NCBI RefSeq assembly: GCF_023546765.1
Contig: NZ_CP097484.1
Span: forward strand, 2,388,001-2,452,000
Direction: 5' to 3'
Source of the DNA: Methylobacterium tardum
GTDB lineage: Bacteria; Pseudomonadota; Alphaproteobacteria; Rhizobiales; Beijerinckiaceae
Length of the DNA: 64,000 bases
Shown here piece by piece: positions 1-8,178 of the stretch; position 1 is the stretch's first letter, and the number at the start of each line of letters is the position of its first letter. The position numbers and the translations under genes are program-made. The notes under the pieces are model-generated. The model was given only the letters and a program-made list of their open reading frames with translations. It searched no databases and was not told the DNA's origin.

Positions 1-396
1 GAACCAGATCAGCGCGAAGATCGCCCAGATCGCCGACGAGACGGTGTTCATCACCGTGAGCACCGGCTCGAAGAACCCGCCGAGCGCCCGGCTTGCGCCC
101 AGCGCGAGGCCCAGCGGCAGGCCGACCAGGGCGGCCAGCGCGAAGCCCGCCGCGACGCGGCCGAGGGTGATGCCGAGATCGGCAGCGAAGCTCGGCGTCG
201 CGACGAGGCCGGTCCAGGCCGTCCAGACGCGGGCCGGGCTCGGCAGGACGAAGCTCGGCGCGTGGAGGGCGCCGATCTGCCAGGCGGCGAGCGCCAGCCC
301 GATCAGGGCCAGACGCTGCAGGAGCGTGCCGCCATGGGTGCGGACGACGCCGGCTCGCGGACGGCGCAGCATGGCCTCGGGCGTCCGGACTAGCAT
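1..396 (-). CDS. ABC transporter permease, NitT/TauT type (partial, 3' end outside window)
   Basis: This is the N-terminal 132 codons of an inner-membrane permease; the rest lies beyond the left edge. From the ATG at 396 an Arg-rich N-terminus is followed by a hydrophobic segment (LALIGLALAAWQIGAL), then a periplasmic stretch with FVLPSPARVW, typical of SsuC/TauC/NrtB-type permeases, then further membrane helices. The start overlaps the stop of the upstream ATPase gene by a few bases, so the two are translationally coupled. The substrate cannot be read from the fragment; nitrate, sulfonate, taurine or similar small organic anions are the family's usual cargo. Confidence 0.85.
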   Translation of the reverse strand, partial: MLVRTPEAMLRRPRAGVVRTHGGTLLQRLALIGLALAAWQIGALHAPSFVLPSPARVWTAWTGLVATPSFAADLGITLGRVAAGFALAALVGLPLGLALGASRALGGFFEPVLTVMNTVSSAIWAIFALIWF

Positions 397-1157
397 GGGA
401 CCGGCTCCTCCGAGAGGGCGAGGCGCAGGCGGCGGACCTGGTCGGTCACCGCCTCCGAGAGCGGATCCCGCGGGCGGTCGAGGGCCACCTCCTGGACGAG
501 GCGCACGCGGCCGGGATGCGGCTGCAGCACGACGATCCGGTCGGCCAGCACCACCGCCTCCTCGACGTCGTGGGTGACGAAGATCAGGGTCATCGCCCGC
601 AAGGCCGCGATGCGCAGCAGCTCGGAATGCATCTGAGCGCGGATCGTCGGATCGAGCTTCGAGAACGGCTCGTCGAGGAGCAGGAGGCTCGGCTCGGTGA
701 CGAGGCTGCGGGCCAGGGCGACCCGGCTGCGCATGCCGCCGGAAAGCTCGTGCGGGAAGGCATCGCGGAAGCGCGACAGGCCGACGAGGTCGAGGGTCTC
801 ATCGACGCGCCGGCGGCGCTCGGCGGCCGGCATGCTGCCGGCCTCCAGCCCGAAGGCGACGTTCTGCGCCGCCGTGCGCCACGGCAGGAGCCGGTCCTCC
901 TGGAACATGTAGGTCATGGCGCGCCAGTCGCGGAATTCCCGGGCCGCCGTGCCGAACAGGCGCACGCCACCGGCATCCGGCTCGATCAGCCCGGCGATGA
1001 TGTTGAGCAGCGTGCTCTTCCCGCAGCCTGACGCGCCGACGATCGCCACCACCGCCCGCTGCGGCACCGTCAGGGCGATGTCCTGGAGGACGTGGAGCGG
1101 CGCGCCCTCGCGCTGGCCGAACCACTTGCCGACATGATCGATCTCGACCGCGTTCAC
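390..1157 (-). CDS. ABC transporter ATP-binding protein, NitT/TauT (SsuB) type
   Basis: A 255-residue cytoplasmic ATPase that powers the adjacent permease. Visible motifs in order are Walker A GASGCGKST (about residues 40-48), Q-loop YMFQEDRLLPW, ABC signature LSGGMRSRVALARSL, Walker B LLLLDEPFSKLD and switch histidine FVTHDVEEA. Q-loop RLLPW is typical of the SsuB/TauB/NrtD branch. I chose the GTG at 1157 because it overlaps the TGA of the GntR gene (GTGA) and leaves a normal N-terminus (VNAVEIDHVGKWF); the longer frame upstream is only a shadow of that gene. The set runs GntR, ATPase, permease on the minus strand; any binding protein would be outside the window. Confidence 0.9.
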   Translation of the reverse strand: MNAVEIDHVGKWFGQREGAPLHVLQDIALTVPQRAVVAIVGASGCGKSTLLNIIAGLIEPDAGGVRLFGTAAREFRDWRAMTYMFQEDRLLPWRTAAQNVAFGLEAGSMPAAERRRRVDETLDLVGLSRFRDAFPHELSGGMRSRVALARSLVTEPSLLLLDEPFSKLDPTIRAQMHSELLRIAALRAMTLIFVTHDVEEAVVLADRIVVLQPHPGRVRLVQEVALDRPRDPLSEAVTDQVRRLRLALSEEPVPC

Positions 1158-1915
1158 CGCGCGCTCCCGTCCGCCTGGACCGGCGCGGCCGGTCCGATCA
1201 CGGCGGTGTCGCGCAGGCTCGCGATCACCTTCTCCAGGGTCATGGCGCGGAAGGTCTCGACGTGGCGGCGCGCCACCTGGGCGGCGCTCTCGGCGTCCCC
1301 CGCCACGAGATGCTCGATCATGGCGGCGTGGTCGTTCTCGATGTTGGGCCGCACGCCCTGCACGCCGAAGCCGAGCGCCACGAGGCGGGTCATCTCGCCG
1401 AGGAGGCCCGAGAGGGCGCGGCAGAGGCGCTGGTTCCCGGACGCGACGGCGATCGCCATGTGGAAGCTGCGGTTGGCCTCCAGGAAGAAGTCGATCTGGT
1501 TGCCGACATCGACGTCGATGCGCCGCCGGCAGGCCTGTTCGAGCCGCTCCAGCTGCCCCCGGTTCACCCGCCCGGCCGCGCCGCGGGCCGCCAGCGGCTC
1601 CAGCTCGGTGCGCAGGGCGAAGATCTCGTCCACATCCTTCACGGTGACCGGCGCGACCCGGTAGCCGTGCCGCGGCATGGAGGCGACGAAGCCGTCCTGC
1701 GTGAGGCGCTGGAGCGCGATCCGGCAGCTGGCCTTGCCCAGCGCGAAGCGCTCCATCAGCTGCGTCTCGGTGAAGCGCGTGCCCGGCAGCAGGCGGCAGG
1801 AGACGATCTCCCGTCGCAGGGTGTCGTAGGCCTGGTTCGCCTTCAGCGTGGCCGATGGCAGGCCGACCACGCTCATCGGCTGAATGGATGCCAGATCGCC
1901 GTGCGGCTTCCGCAT
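1154..1915 (-). CDS. GntR-family (FadR/FCD subgroup) transcriptional regulator
   Basis: DNA-binding regulator of about 253 residues. An N-terminal winged helix covers roughly residues 20-90 (YDTLRREIVSCRLLPG, then LMERFALGKASCRIALQRL), where the usual GxSxTPVREAL segment is replaced by GKASCRIAL. The C-terminal alpha-helical FCD ligand domain includes EIFALRTELEPLAARGA and ENDHAAMIEHLVAGD. The ATG at 1915 is preceded by AGGGGA at good spacing; an in-frame ATG at 1960 lacks this. It leads the ATPase and permease genes with a GTGA overlap, so it probably controls this transporter, and perhaps the amidase/ABC operon upstream. The effector is unknown. Confidence 0.87.
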   Translation of the reverse strand: MRKPHGDLASIQPMSVVGLPSATLKANQAYDTLRREIVSCRLLPGTRFTETQLMERFALGKASCRIALQRLTQDGFVASMPRHGYRVAPVTVKDVDEIFALRTELEPLAARGAAGRVNRGQLERLEQACRRRIDVDVGNQIDFFLEANRSFHMAIAVASGNQRLCRALSGLLGEMTRLVALGFGVQGVRPNIENDHAAMIEHLVAGDAESAAQVARRHVETFRAMTLEKVIASLRDTAVIGPAAPVQADGSAR

Positions 1916-2329
1916 AGTTCCCCTGAGACGGTTTCCATTTGAGCGCATCGCTCGATGCATTTCCCGCCATCATCACGAGCGCAGCGACATGACCCAGGGC
2001 CGCGCGACCTCAACGATCGCGAACCCTCTGGATTGCTTCGCTCCGCTCGCAAGGATGGCCGCGGCGAACGCATCAACCGAGAGCGGATGAGACGCTTACC
2101 GGGCCTGGTGAGCATCCCACAGAGGCATGGTCCGTGCCAGGCCTTTGCCGGCCTGTCGCGGCGCGCGCCGGGTGTTTGATTGATTCATGCTCTGCTGCCG
2201 GATGTCGGCAGACGTTTCTGCCTGCGCTGAGCGGTCCGGAAGCAGATAACTCTCGCGCCAAACCGGCAACGTGCCCCCGTTACTACGGAGACGGGTGCAG
2301 GCAGCCGGCCGCGCGACTCGATTTCCCTG
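1916..2329. other. Intergenic region holding an interspersed repeat
   Basis: About 410 bases lie between the start of the GntR gene and the 3' end of the amidase gene, both on the minus strand. The GntR-led operon's promoter should be here. Apart from the interspersed palindromic element at 1967-2058 I see no convincing coding sequence; the short frames crossing the repeat encode the AERSNP-type peptide that this repeat family yields in many genomes. Confidence 0.6.
1967..2058. repeat. Interspersed imperfect palindromic repeat (AERSNP-type)
   Basis: The left arm, beginning CCATCATCACGAGCGCAGCG, is an imperfect inverted copy of the right arm, whose reverse complement begins CCATCCTTGCGAGCGGAGCG. 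The arms flank a core containing GACCTCAACGATCGCGAACC. One translated frame gives SLRAERSNPEG, a string I associate with dispersed palindromes in Methylobacterium and relatives. Only one copy was seen in this window, so the repeat nature rests on the palindromic structure and on recollection of the family. Confidence 0.6.
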
Positions 2330-3814
2330 TCACGGGCCGGCGGCCGGCGCGTAGCGCGGGGGCGGCGCGAACGGATGCAGACGTTCGAGTTCGGCCGCGA
2401 AAGCGAGCGTCGTCCGGTCTTCGAGATGCGGCCCGATCACCTGGATGCCGACCGGCAGGGGGCCGTCATAGCCGATCGGGACCGCCGTCGCCGGCAGGGA
2501 CGGCAGCGTCGCCAGACCGGCCCAGAACAGCTGGTCGTTGTAGTCGACCGCGTGCCCGTTGATCTGCAGGACGCGCTCCTCCCGCGGCCGCGCCTCGCCG
2601 ATCGGGAAGGCCGCGCAGACCGTGACGGGGGCGAGGAGCACGTCGTAGTCCTCGAAGAAGGTTGCCCAATCCCGCTTCAGCGCGGCCCGGCGCTCCTCGG
2701 CCAGGATCCAGTCGCGGTGGCGCTGCGCGTGCGCCTGCGCCATCCGCGCCACGTAGGGCGTCGCGTTCGTGCCCGGCTCCGTGAGGCGCTGGACGGCCTC
2801 CTCGAACACCGCCTGCGGGAGGCGGGCCGACGCCGATCCGCGCAGCAGCTGGAGATAGGTCGCGTGGTGCGCGGCGTGATCGCCGAAGGGAAGCGCGTCG
2901 GCCGTGACCCGGGCGCCCAAGCCCGCGAGGCGCTCGGCCAGGGCCCGGATCGCGGCCCGGACCGGCTCGTCCACCTCGGCGACGGGCGAGTCGGTCACGT
3001 AGGCCACCCGGAATGCGGCGAGGCGCGTCGCCCGCGGCGCCGGGAGGTCCAGGCGCCAGGCCTTGGCGGCCGGCCCCGCCGGTCCCGCGAGGACGTCGAA
3101 CGCGCAGGTGAGGTCGGCCACCGTCCGGGCGAGCGGGCCGCTCACCACGAGGTCGTTGTCGAGGAGGCTTGTCCCGCGCTCGTTGCCGGCGACGGGGACG
3201 ATGCCGGGGGTCGGCTTGTGGCCGTAGACCCCGCAGAAATGGGCCGGGAAGCGGATCGAGCCGCCGGCGTCGCTCCCGAGTTCGAGGGGCACGAGCCCAG
3301 CGGCCAAGGCCGCGCTTGAGCCGCCGGACGAGCCGCCCGGCGTGCGGTCGAGATCCCAGGGATTGCGCGTCGTGCCGTAGATCGCGTTGTAGCTCTGCCA
3401 GTCGAGGGCGTTGATCGGCACGTTGGTCTTGCCGAAGAGGATCGCGCCGGCCGCAAGCAGCCGCTCGACGATCACGGCGCTGTGCGTCGGGATCGCCTCG
3501 GCCAAGGCGGGATCACCGTAGGTGGTCGGCCAGCCGGCGACGTTGTTCGTCTCCTTCACGGTCATCGGCAGCCCGTGGAGCGGCCCCCAATCCTCGCCCC
3601 GGGCCAGAGCCGCGTCGGCCTGGTCGGCGCGCTCCCGCGCGGCCGGAAGGTCGGTGTAGACGATCGCGTTGATCTCGGGATTGAGCCGCGCCACGCGCGC
3701 GAGCTGGAATTCGAGCAGCGCGCGTGCCGTGAACTCTCGCGCCTTCAGGCGCCGCACCAGTTCGGTGGCCGACGCGAAGGCGAGCGCCTCCGGCAGCGTT
3801 GCATCCAGGCTCAT
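2330..3814 (-). CDS. Amidase (amidase-signature family)
   Basis: A 494-residue cytoplasmic hydrolase of carboxamides. The Ser-cisSer-Lys machinery is visible: lysine in LPMTVKETNNVAG (about residue 85), Gly/Ser-rich TPGGSSGGSSAALAAG, and the nucleophile region GSDAGGSIRFPAHFCG (about 165-180). The C-terminal part contains PSLPATAVPIGYDGPLPVG, as in indoleacetamide/glutamyl-amidase relatives. The ATG at 3814 overlaps the TGA of the permease gene (ATGA). As the last gene of the binding protein-ATPase-permease-amidase operon, it probably hydrolyses the amide imported by that transporter; the exact substrate is unknown. Confidence 0.9.
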   Translation of the reverse strand: MSLDATLPEALAFASATELVRRLKAREFTARALLEFQLARVARLNPEINAIVYTDLPAARERADQADAALARGEDWGPLHGLPMTVKETNNVAGWPTTYGDPALAEAIPTHSAVIVERLLAAGAILFGKTNVPINALDWQSYNAIYGTTRNPWDLDRTPGGSSGGSSAALAAGLVPLELGSDAGGSIRFPAHFCGVYGHKPTPGIVPVAGNERGTSLLDNDLVVSGPLARTVADLTCAFDVLAGPAGPAAKAWRLDLPAPRATRLAAFRVAYVTDSPVAEVDEPVRAAIRALAERLAGLGARVTADALPFGDHAAHHATYLQLLRGSASARLPQAVFEEAVQRLTEPGTNATPYVARMAQAHAQRHRDWILAEERRAALKRDWATFFEDYDVLLAPVTVCAAFPIGEARPREERVLQINGHAVDYNDQLFWAGLATLPSLPATAVPIGYDGPLPVGIQVIGPHLEDRTTLAFAAELERLHPFAPPPRYAPAAGP

Positions 3815-4596
3815 GCGCGCTCTCCCCGCGTCGATGGATCCGGCGCCCGTTCCCAGAACACGATCCGCCTCTGAGCGAAGCGCACGAGCGCGCTGCCCGC
3901 GATGCCGAACCCGGCGAGCAGCAGGACGCCCGCGAACATGGTGGCGACGTTCATGTTCACCGTCGCGGAGCCGATCAGGTAGCCGACCCCCTTCTCGGCG
4001 GCGACGAACTCGCCGACGATCGCGCCGATCAGCGCCAGCACGATCCCGATCTCGAGGCCCGCGCAGATCGCCCCCGCGGCCGCCGGAAGCTTCACGTGCA
4101 GGAAGATCCACCAGGCCGGCCGGGAGAACGACCGGGCCATGTCGATGAGCTCGGGATCGGCCCGGCGGATGCCCGCGATCGTGTTCACGAGGAGCGGGAA
4201 GAAGCAGATCAGCGCGACCAGCACGACCTTGGAGGCGAGCCCGAAGCCGAACCAGACGAGGATCAGCGGTGCGAGCGCGACCTTCGGCATCGCCTGGATC
4301 GCCACGATGTAGGGGAAGACGAAGCGCTCGAAGGTCCGGCTCTCGGCCACCAGGACGCCCGCAATCACGGCCGCGACGGAGCCGATGGCGTAGCCGAGGA
4401 GCGTCGAGGTCAGGGTGAACTGGATGTGCGGCCCGTACTCGCCGCTGACGAGCCCGGTCCACAGCGCCCGGCCGACCGAGACCGGGTCCGGCAGCAGGTA
4501 GCTCGGCAGCCCGCCCGGTCCGGTGACGTAGGCCCAGAGTGCCAGCACCAGGGCCAGCGTGATCAGAGGCGGGACAATGTTGCGCAGGAGGGTCAT
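3811..4596 (-). CDS. ABC transporter permease, NitT/TauT type
   Basis: A 261-residue inner-membrane permease with about six helices, the first being IVPPLITLALVLALWAYV. The BPD_transp_1 signature includes AIQAMPKVALAPLILVWFGF and the EAA-type coupling loop near MARSFSRPAWWIFLHVKLPA (about residues 165-185). The start ATG at 4596 overlaps the ATPase stop (ATGA) and the gene's stop overlaps the amidase start, so it sits in a tightly coupled operon. Its partner ATPase is the gene at 4593-5387 and its binding protein is at 5384-6490. Confidence 0.92.
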   Translation of the reverse strand: MTLLRNIVPPLITLALVLALWAYVTGPGGLPSYLLPDPVSVGRALWTGLVSGEYGPHIQFTLTSTLLGYAIGSVAAVIAGVLVAESRTFERFVFPYIVAIQAMPKVALAPLILVWFGFGLASKVVLVALICFFPLLVNTIAGIRRADPELIDMARSFSRPAWWIFLHVKLPAAAGAICAGLEIGIVLALIGAIVGEFVAAEKGVGYLIGSATVNMNVATMFAGVLLLAGFGIAGSALVRFAQRRIVFWERAPDPSTRGERA

Positions 4597-5387
4597 GCGG
4601 CTTGGGCTCCGGGCCGGGCCGCCGCGTCGAACAACCGGCGGAGTTCGAGCGCGAGGGTCCCGAACTGCGCGCCGCTGAGCGTCTCGAGGGTGCGCGGCCG
4701 CGGCAGGGGCACCGGCATGTCGGCGAGGATGCGGCCCGGCCGCCCCGCGAGCACGACGACCCGGTCGGCCAGGAGTAGCGCCTCGGGGATCGAGTGGGTG
4801 ACGAACAGGGCCGTGCGGCGCTCCTCCATCCAGAGCCGCTGCAGCTCCAGGGAGAGGTGCTCCCGGGTCATCGCGTCCAGGGCCGAGAAGGGCTCGCCGA
4901 GCAGCAGGAGCCGCGGATCGTGCAGGAGCATCCGGGCCAGCCCGACCCGCTGCGCCATGCCGCCGGAGAGCTGGCCCGGATAGAGCGTCACGCTGTCGGA
5001 GAGGCCGACGGTCGCCAGCAACGCGTCGGCGCGCGCGACCTCGCGCGCGGACGCCGCGCGCGCGAAGCCGGCCGGCAGCAGGACGTTGTCGCGCACGTTC
5101 CGCCACGGCAGGAGCATCGGCTTCTGGAACACCATGCCGACGTCCCGGCGCGGGCCGGTCACCGGCGTGCCGCCGATCCGGATGGTCCCGCCCTGCGGCC
5201 GGACCAAGCCGGACAGGAGCTTCAGCACCGTGGACTTGCCGCCGCCCGACGGCCCGAGGATCGCCACGAAGGCCCCCTCCTCCACCGACAGCGACATGTT
5301 CTCGAGGACAGGGGCTCCCGCCGACCCGCCATAGGCGAAGCGGACGGCCTCGAGGCGGACATGGTCGGACTTGGGCGCGGCCGTCAT
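4593..5387 (-). CDS. ABC transporter ATP-binding protein with an altered Walker B
   Basis: A 264-residue ATPase of the SsuB/TauB type. Walker A GPSGGGKST is at about residues 42-50, Q-loop MVFQKPMLLPWRN, signature LSGGMAQRVGLARML, switch histidine FVTHSIPEA. The Walker B reads LLLLGEPFSALD instead of LLLLDEPFSALD: the codon is GGC where Asp (GAC) is expected, one base away. The catalytic Glu is kept. Loss of the Mg-coordinating Asp normally impairs ATP hydrolysis, so this copy may be weakened, or the base may be a sequencing error. Start ATG 5387 overlaps the binding-protein stop. Confidence 0.9.
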   Translation of the reverse strand: MTAAPKSDHVRLEAVRFAYGGSAGAPVLENMSLSVEEGAFVAILGPSGGGKSTVLKLLSGLVRPQGGTIRIGGTPVTGPRRDVGMVFQKPMLLPWRNVRDNVLLPAGFARAASAREVARADALLATVGLSDSVTLYPGQLSGGMAQRVGLARMLLHDPRLLLLGEPFSALDAMTREHLSLELQRLWMEERRTALFVTHSIPEALLLADRVVVLAGRPGRILADMPVPLPRPRTLETLSGAQFGTLALELRRLFDAAARPGAQAA

Positions 5388-6490
5388 GGCAGCGCGCGCG
5401 CCTGCGCCTCGAGGGCCGCGCGGTCGAAGCGTGCGAAGCCCGGCACGAGGGCGTTCGAGAAATAGGCGTCCAGGGGCAGGTCGGCCGTCGCGAACTCGCC
5501 GTAGCGATGCATCTCGCGGACATAGGCGGCGATGATCGTGAGATCGAAGGCGCCCGGCACGCGGGCGGCACCGGCCTCGTCCCGCATCACCGGCTCGATC
5601 CACCGCTTGAGCAGCCGCGTGCTCGCATCCAGGGCCTTGTCGCGGTCCGCCTGCGGCGCCACGGACGGGTTCTTGCGCCAGAACGCCGCGATGCAGGCTT
5701 TCGGATTCAGGTCGCAGACGGCGAGCGCCTTCGTCCACGCCCGTCCGAAGCGCTCGAGAAGCGCGGGGTTCTGCTCCAGCGTTGACCGGTGCGCGAGGAA
5801 GCCGTTGACGACCATGCGCCGGAACACGGGCGGATAATCCAGCCGGCGCGCCGGAATGCCCTGGTCCTCCATGATGTCGATCCAGGAGCTGTTGAAGTTC
5901 AGCGCCTGGACCCGATCCTCCCGGAGCGCGTGGAAGCCGGCCCCGAGCACCCCGGCCGCCACGATGCTGACATCCCGTCCGGGCTCCAGGCCGACCGAGC
6001 GCATCAGGGCGCGCGTCTGGGGGATCGTGCCCCAGGTCAGGGCGCCGACGCCGATCCGCTTGCCCTTCAGGTCGGCGAGGCTGCGGATGTCGGAATCGGC
6101 CCGGACGGCGAGTTCGAGCGTGTTGCGGGGCCCGGCATTGTAGAAATAGGCGACCGGCAGCGGCTTCTCGCCGGCCTTGTGTGCGGCCAGCAGGGTCTCG
6201 GGCAGCGGCAGGGCGACCGTGATGGTCTTCTGCAGCAGCTGCGGCAGCAACGCGCCGGCCCCGGGAAGAACCACGTAGGCGACGTCCAGATCTTCCTGCT
6301 TGAAGAACCCGAGTTCCTCGGCGATCGCCTGAACGCTGCCGTCGGTGACCGTCGGCGGTATGGCGAGGCCGACCTTGACGCTGTCGAGGGCCTGGGCCGG
6401 CGCCGAGAGGCAAAGGCTCAGGGCGAGCGTCGCGAAAGCCGCTCGGAGCAGTGGCGAGGCGCTGAGGCGCGTCCGAAAGCGAGATGTCAC
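5384..6490 (-). CDS. Periplasmic substrate-binding protein, NitT/TauT (NMT1/SsuA-like)
   Basis: Exported ligand-binding protein of about 368 residues and first gene of the operon with ATPase, permease and amidase. The N-terminus has an Arg-rich n-region, a hydrophobic core LLRAAFATLALSLCLSA and a probable signal-peptidase site after PAQA. The mature protein starts VKVGLAIPPTVTDGSVQAIA and continues with ELGFFKQEDLDVAYVVLPGAG, the usual ABC aliphatic-sulfonate/nitrate-type fold. The start is uncertain: I prefer GTG at 6490 (GTG at 6496 also possible), because it puts basic residues directly before the signal core. A TTG at 6601 gives a longer frame but falls in a likely operator and adds an atypical leader. 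Confidence 0.82.
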   Translation of the reverse strand: MTSRFRTRLSASPLLRAAFATLALSLCLSAPAQALDSVKVGLAIPPTVTDGSVQAIAEELGFFKQEDLDVAYVVLPGAGALLPQLLQKTITVALPLPETLLAAHKAGEKPLPVAYFYNAGPRNTLELAVRADSDIRSLADLKGKRIGVGALTWGTIPQTRALMRSVGLEPGRDVSIVAAGVLGAGFHALREDRVQALNFNSSWIDIMEDQGIPARRLDYPPVFRRMVVNGFLAHRSTLEQNPALLERFGRAWTKALAVCDLNPKACIAAFWRKNPSVAPQADRDKALDASTRLLKRWIEPVMRDEAGAARVPGAFDLTIIAAYVREMHRYGEFATADLPLDAYFSNALVPGFARFDRAALEAQARALP

Positions 6491-6933
6491 AAGCACATAT
6501 ACCTGGCTGCCCGTCGAGCCCGGCCGGTATATACGAAACACAATTTCATCGAGGAGGAAATTGCTTTCATTTACAGCTGATTTTATAGCTTGTTCGTCCA
6601 ATTTTTAGACGAACAATGCCGTTTCCGTTCCCATGCTGGACACAGCACGGCCTGCGGCCGCGCCAATCACGGGCGGCGAATGTCGATCCATTCACGTCGT
6701 CTCGTCGCCCATTGACGGCCATCCGGCGCCTGCGGATCCGAGACACGGACTGCGTTTCTCTGCAATCGATCTACGGGAGGTAAACGTATTAACGTTCCAA
6801 TTGGGGGCAAAATATACTTCTAAAAATCCTTGATTGTTGCATTGCGGCTTGTGATCGATGAACAACTGATCGATCCCAGGGTCACGCGCCTTCAGGGGCG
6901 GTCTGGAACGGGAGCAGGCCGGAGTTCGATGCG
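6491..6933. other. Divergent intergenic region between transporter operon and soxC-like genes
   Basis: About 440 AT-richer bases that should carry promoters for both directions. Contents seen: the inverted repeat at 6590-6616, a TATACT hexamer at 6813-6818 that could be a -10 for the rightward sulfite dehydrogenase genes, and two GATCGAT copies near 6852-6875. No coding sequence is convincing here. Confidence 0.5.
6590..6616. promoter_or_regulatory. Candidate operator: 9-bp perfect inverted repeat
   Basis: TTGTTCGTC at 6590-6598 and its exact reverse complement GACGAACAA at 6608-6616 are separated by 9 bases. The site is about 100 bases upstream of the preferred start of the binding-protein gene, a plausible position for a repressor or activator of the amidase/ABC operon. 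The GntR-type regulator at 1154-1915 is a candidate binder, by proximity only. Confidence 0.45.
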
Positions 6934-8178
6934 ATGAGCCACGACGATGAACCGCCGGCGGCGCGGCGCCGCTTCCTCGCGCAGGGCGCGGCGGCTGCGG
7001 CGGCGCTCCTGGCGGGTGGTCAGGCCCGATCGGACGAGGCGGCCCCGCCGGGCATTCCCGAGTGGATGAAGACGCCGGGCGCCGATGTCGGCAGCCAGAC
7101 CTACGGCCTGCCCTCGCGCTTCGAGGCGGGCGTCATCCGCAACGTGCCGAAGGGCCTGCCGCAATACATCTCGGCCTCGAGCCGCACGCCGCTTCAGGAT
7201 CTCGACGGCATCCTCACGCCGAACGGCCTGTTCTACGAGCGCCACCACGGCGGCATCCCGGACATCGACCCGGCCCGTCACCGGCTGATGATCCACGGCC
7301 TCGCCGACAGGCCCCTGGTCCTCACCATGGACGACCTCCGCCGCTTCCCGTCGGAATCGCATATCTACTTCCTCGAATGCTCGGGCAATCCGGGCTTCGA
7401 GGCGATCAAGGGCCGGACCGCGTCCGATCTCGTCGGCCTCGTCAGCTGCGCCGAATGGACCGGCGTCCGGCTCGCAACGGTCCTGGCGGAGGCCGGCCTG
7501 AGACCGGAGGCCCGCTGGGTCGTCGCCGAGGGCGCCGACTCCGCCGCGATGACCCGCAGCATCCCGATCGCGAAGTGCCTCGACGACGCCCTGCTGGTCT
7601 ACAGCCAGAACGGCGAGCGGCTGCGCCCGCAGCAGGGCTATCCGCTCCGGGTGTTGCTGCCCGGTTTCGAGGGCAACATGAGCGTGAAATGGCTGCGCCG
7701 CCTCAACGTGACGGCGGAACCGGCCTATTCCCGCGAGGAGACCGCGAAATACACCGACCTGATGCCCGACGGCACCGCGCGGCAATTCACCTTCGTCATG
7801 GAGGCGAAGTCGATCGTCACGCGGCCCTCCGGCACCCAGCGGATCGCCCCCGGCTTCCACGAGATCACGGGCCTTGCCTGGAGCGGGCGCGGGCGGATCC
7901 GCGACGTGCAGGTCTCGACCGATGCCGGCCGGACCTGGCAGGACGCGGCCCTGCAGGCGCCGGTCCTGTCCCGGGCGCTGACCCGTTTCCGCCTGCCCTG
8001 GACCTGGGACGGGACGCCGACGACCATCGCGAGCCGGGCGATCGACGAGACCGGGTACGTCCAGCCGAGCTTTTCCGATCTGACCGCCGTGCGCGGCCTC
8101 AAATCCTTCTACCACAACAACGCGGTCGTGCCCTGGCGCATCGCCGCGGACGGCGAGGTCGTCAATGGCTACGCGTAA
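6934..8178 (+). CDS. soxC: SoxC-like sulfite dehydrogenase, molybdenum subunit
   Basis: A 414-residue periplasmic molybdopterin oxidoreductase. The N-terminus has a Tat signal (RRRFLAQGAAAAAALLAGG). The Mo-cofactor domain contains the cysteine ligand in FLECSGNPGF (about residue 149), the form seen in SoxC rather than the SorA/SUOX forms, and the C-terminal dimerisation domain starts near FTFVMEAKSIVTRPSG. The next gene, a c-type cytochrome, overlaps its end by 14 bases, so they form a two-gene unit. The likely role is oxidation of sulfite, or of a sulfane-sulfur intermediate, with electrons passed to cytochrome c. No other sox genes are in the window, so full thiosulfate oxidation cannot be claimed. 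Confidence 0.88.
   Translation: MSHDDEPPAARRRFLAQGAAAAAALLAGGQARSDEAAPPGIPEWMKTPGADVGSQTYGLPSRFEAGVIRNVPKGLPQYISASSRTPLQDLDGILTPNGLFYERHHGGIPDIDPARHRLMIHGLADRPLVLTMDDLRRFPSESHIYFLECSGNPGFEAIKGRTASDLVGLVSCAEWTGVRLATVLAEAGLRPEARWVVAEGADSAAMTRSIPIAKCLDDALLVYSQNGERLRPQQGYPLRVLLPGFEGNMSVKWLRRLNVTAEPAYSREETAKYTDLMPDGTARQFTFVMEAKSIVTRPSGTQRIAPGFHEITGLAWSGRGRIRDVQVSTDAGRTWQDAALQAPVLSRALTRFRLPWTWDGTPTTIASRAIDETGYVQPSFSDLTAVRGLKSFYHNNAVVPWRIAADGEVVNGYA

Noticed and set aside
3799..4983. 394-codon plus-strand frame over the permease and ATPase
   Set aside because: Shadow of the minus-strand transporter genes with no recognisable domain.
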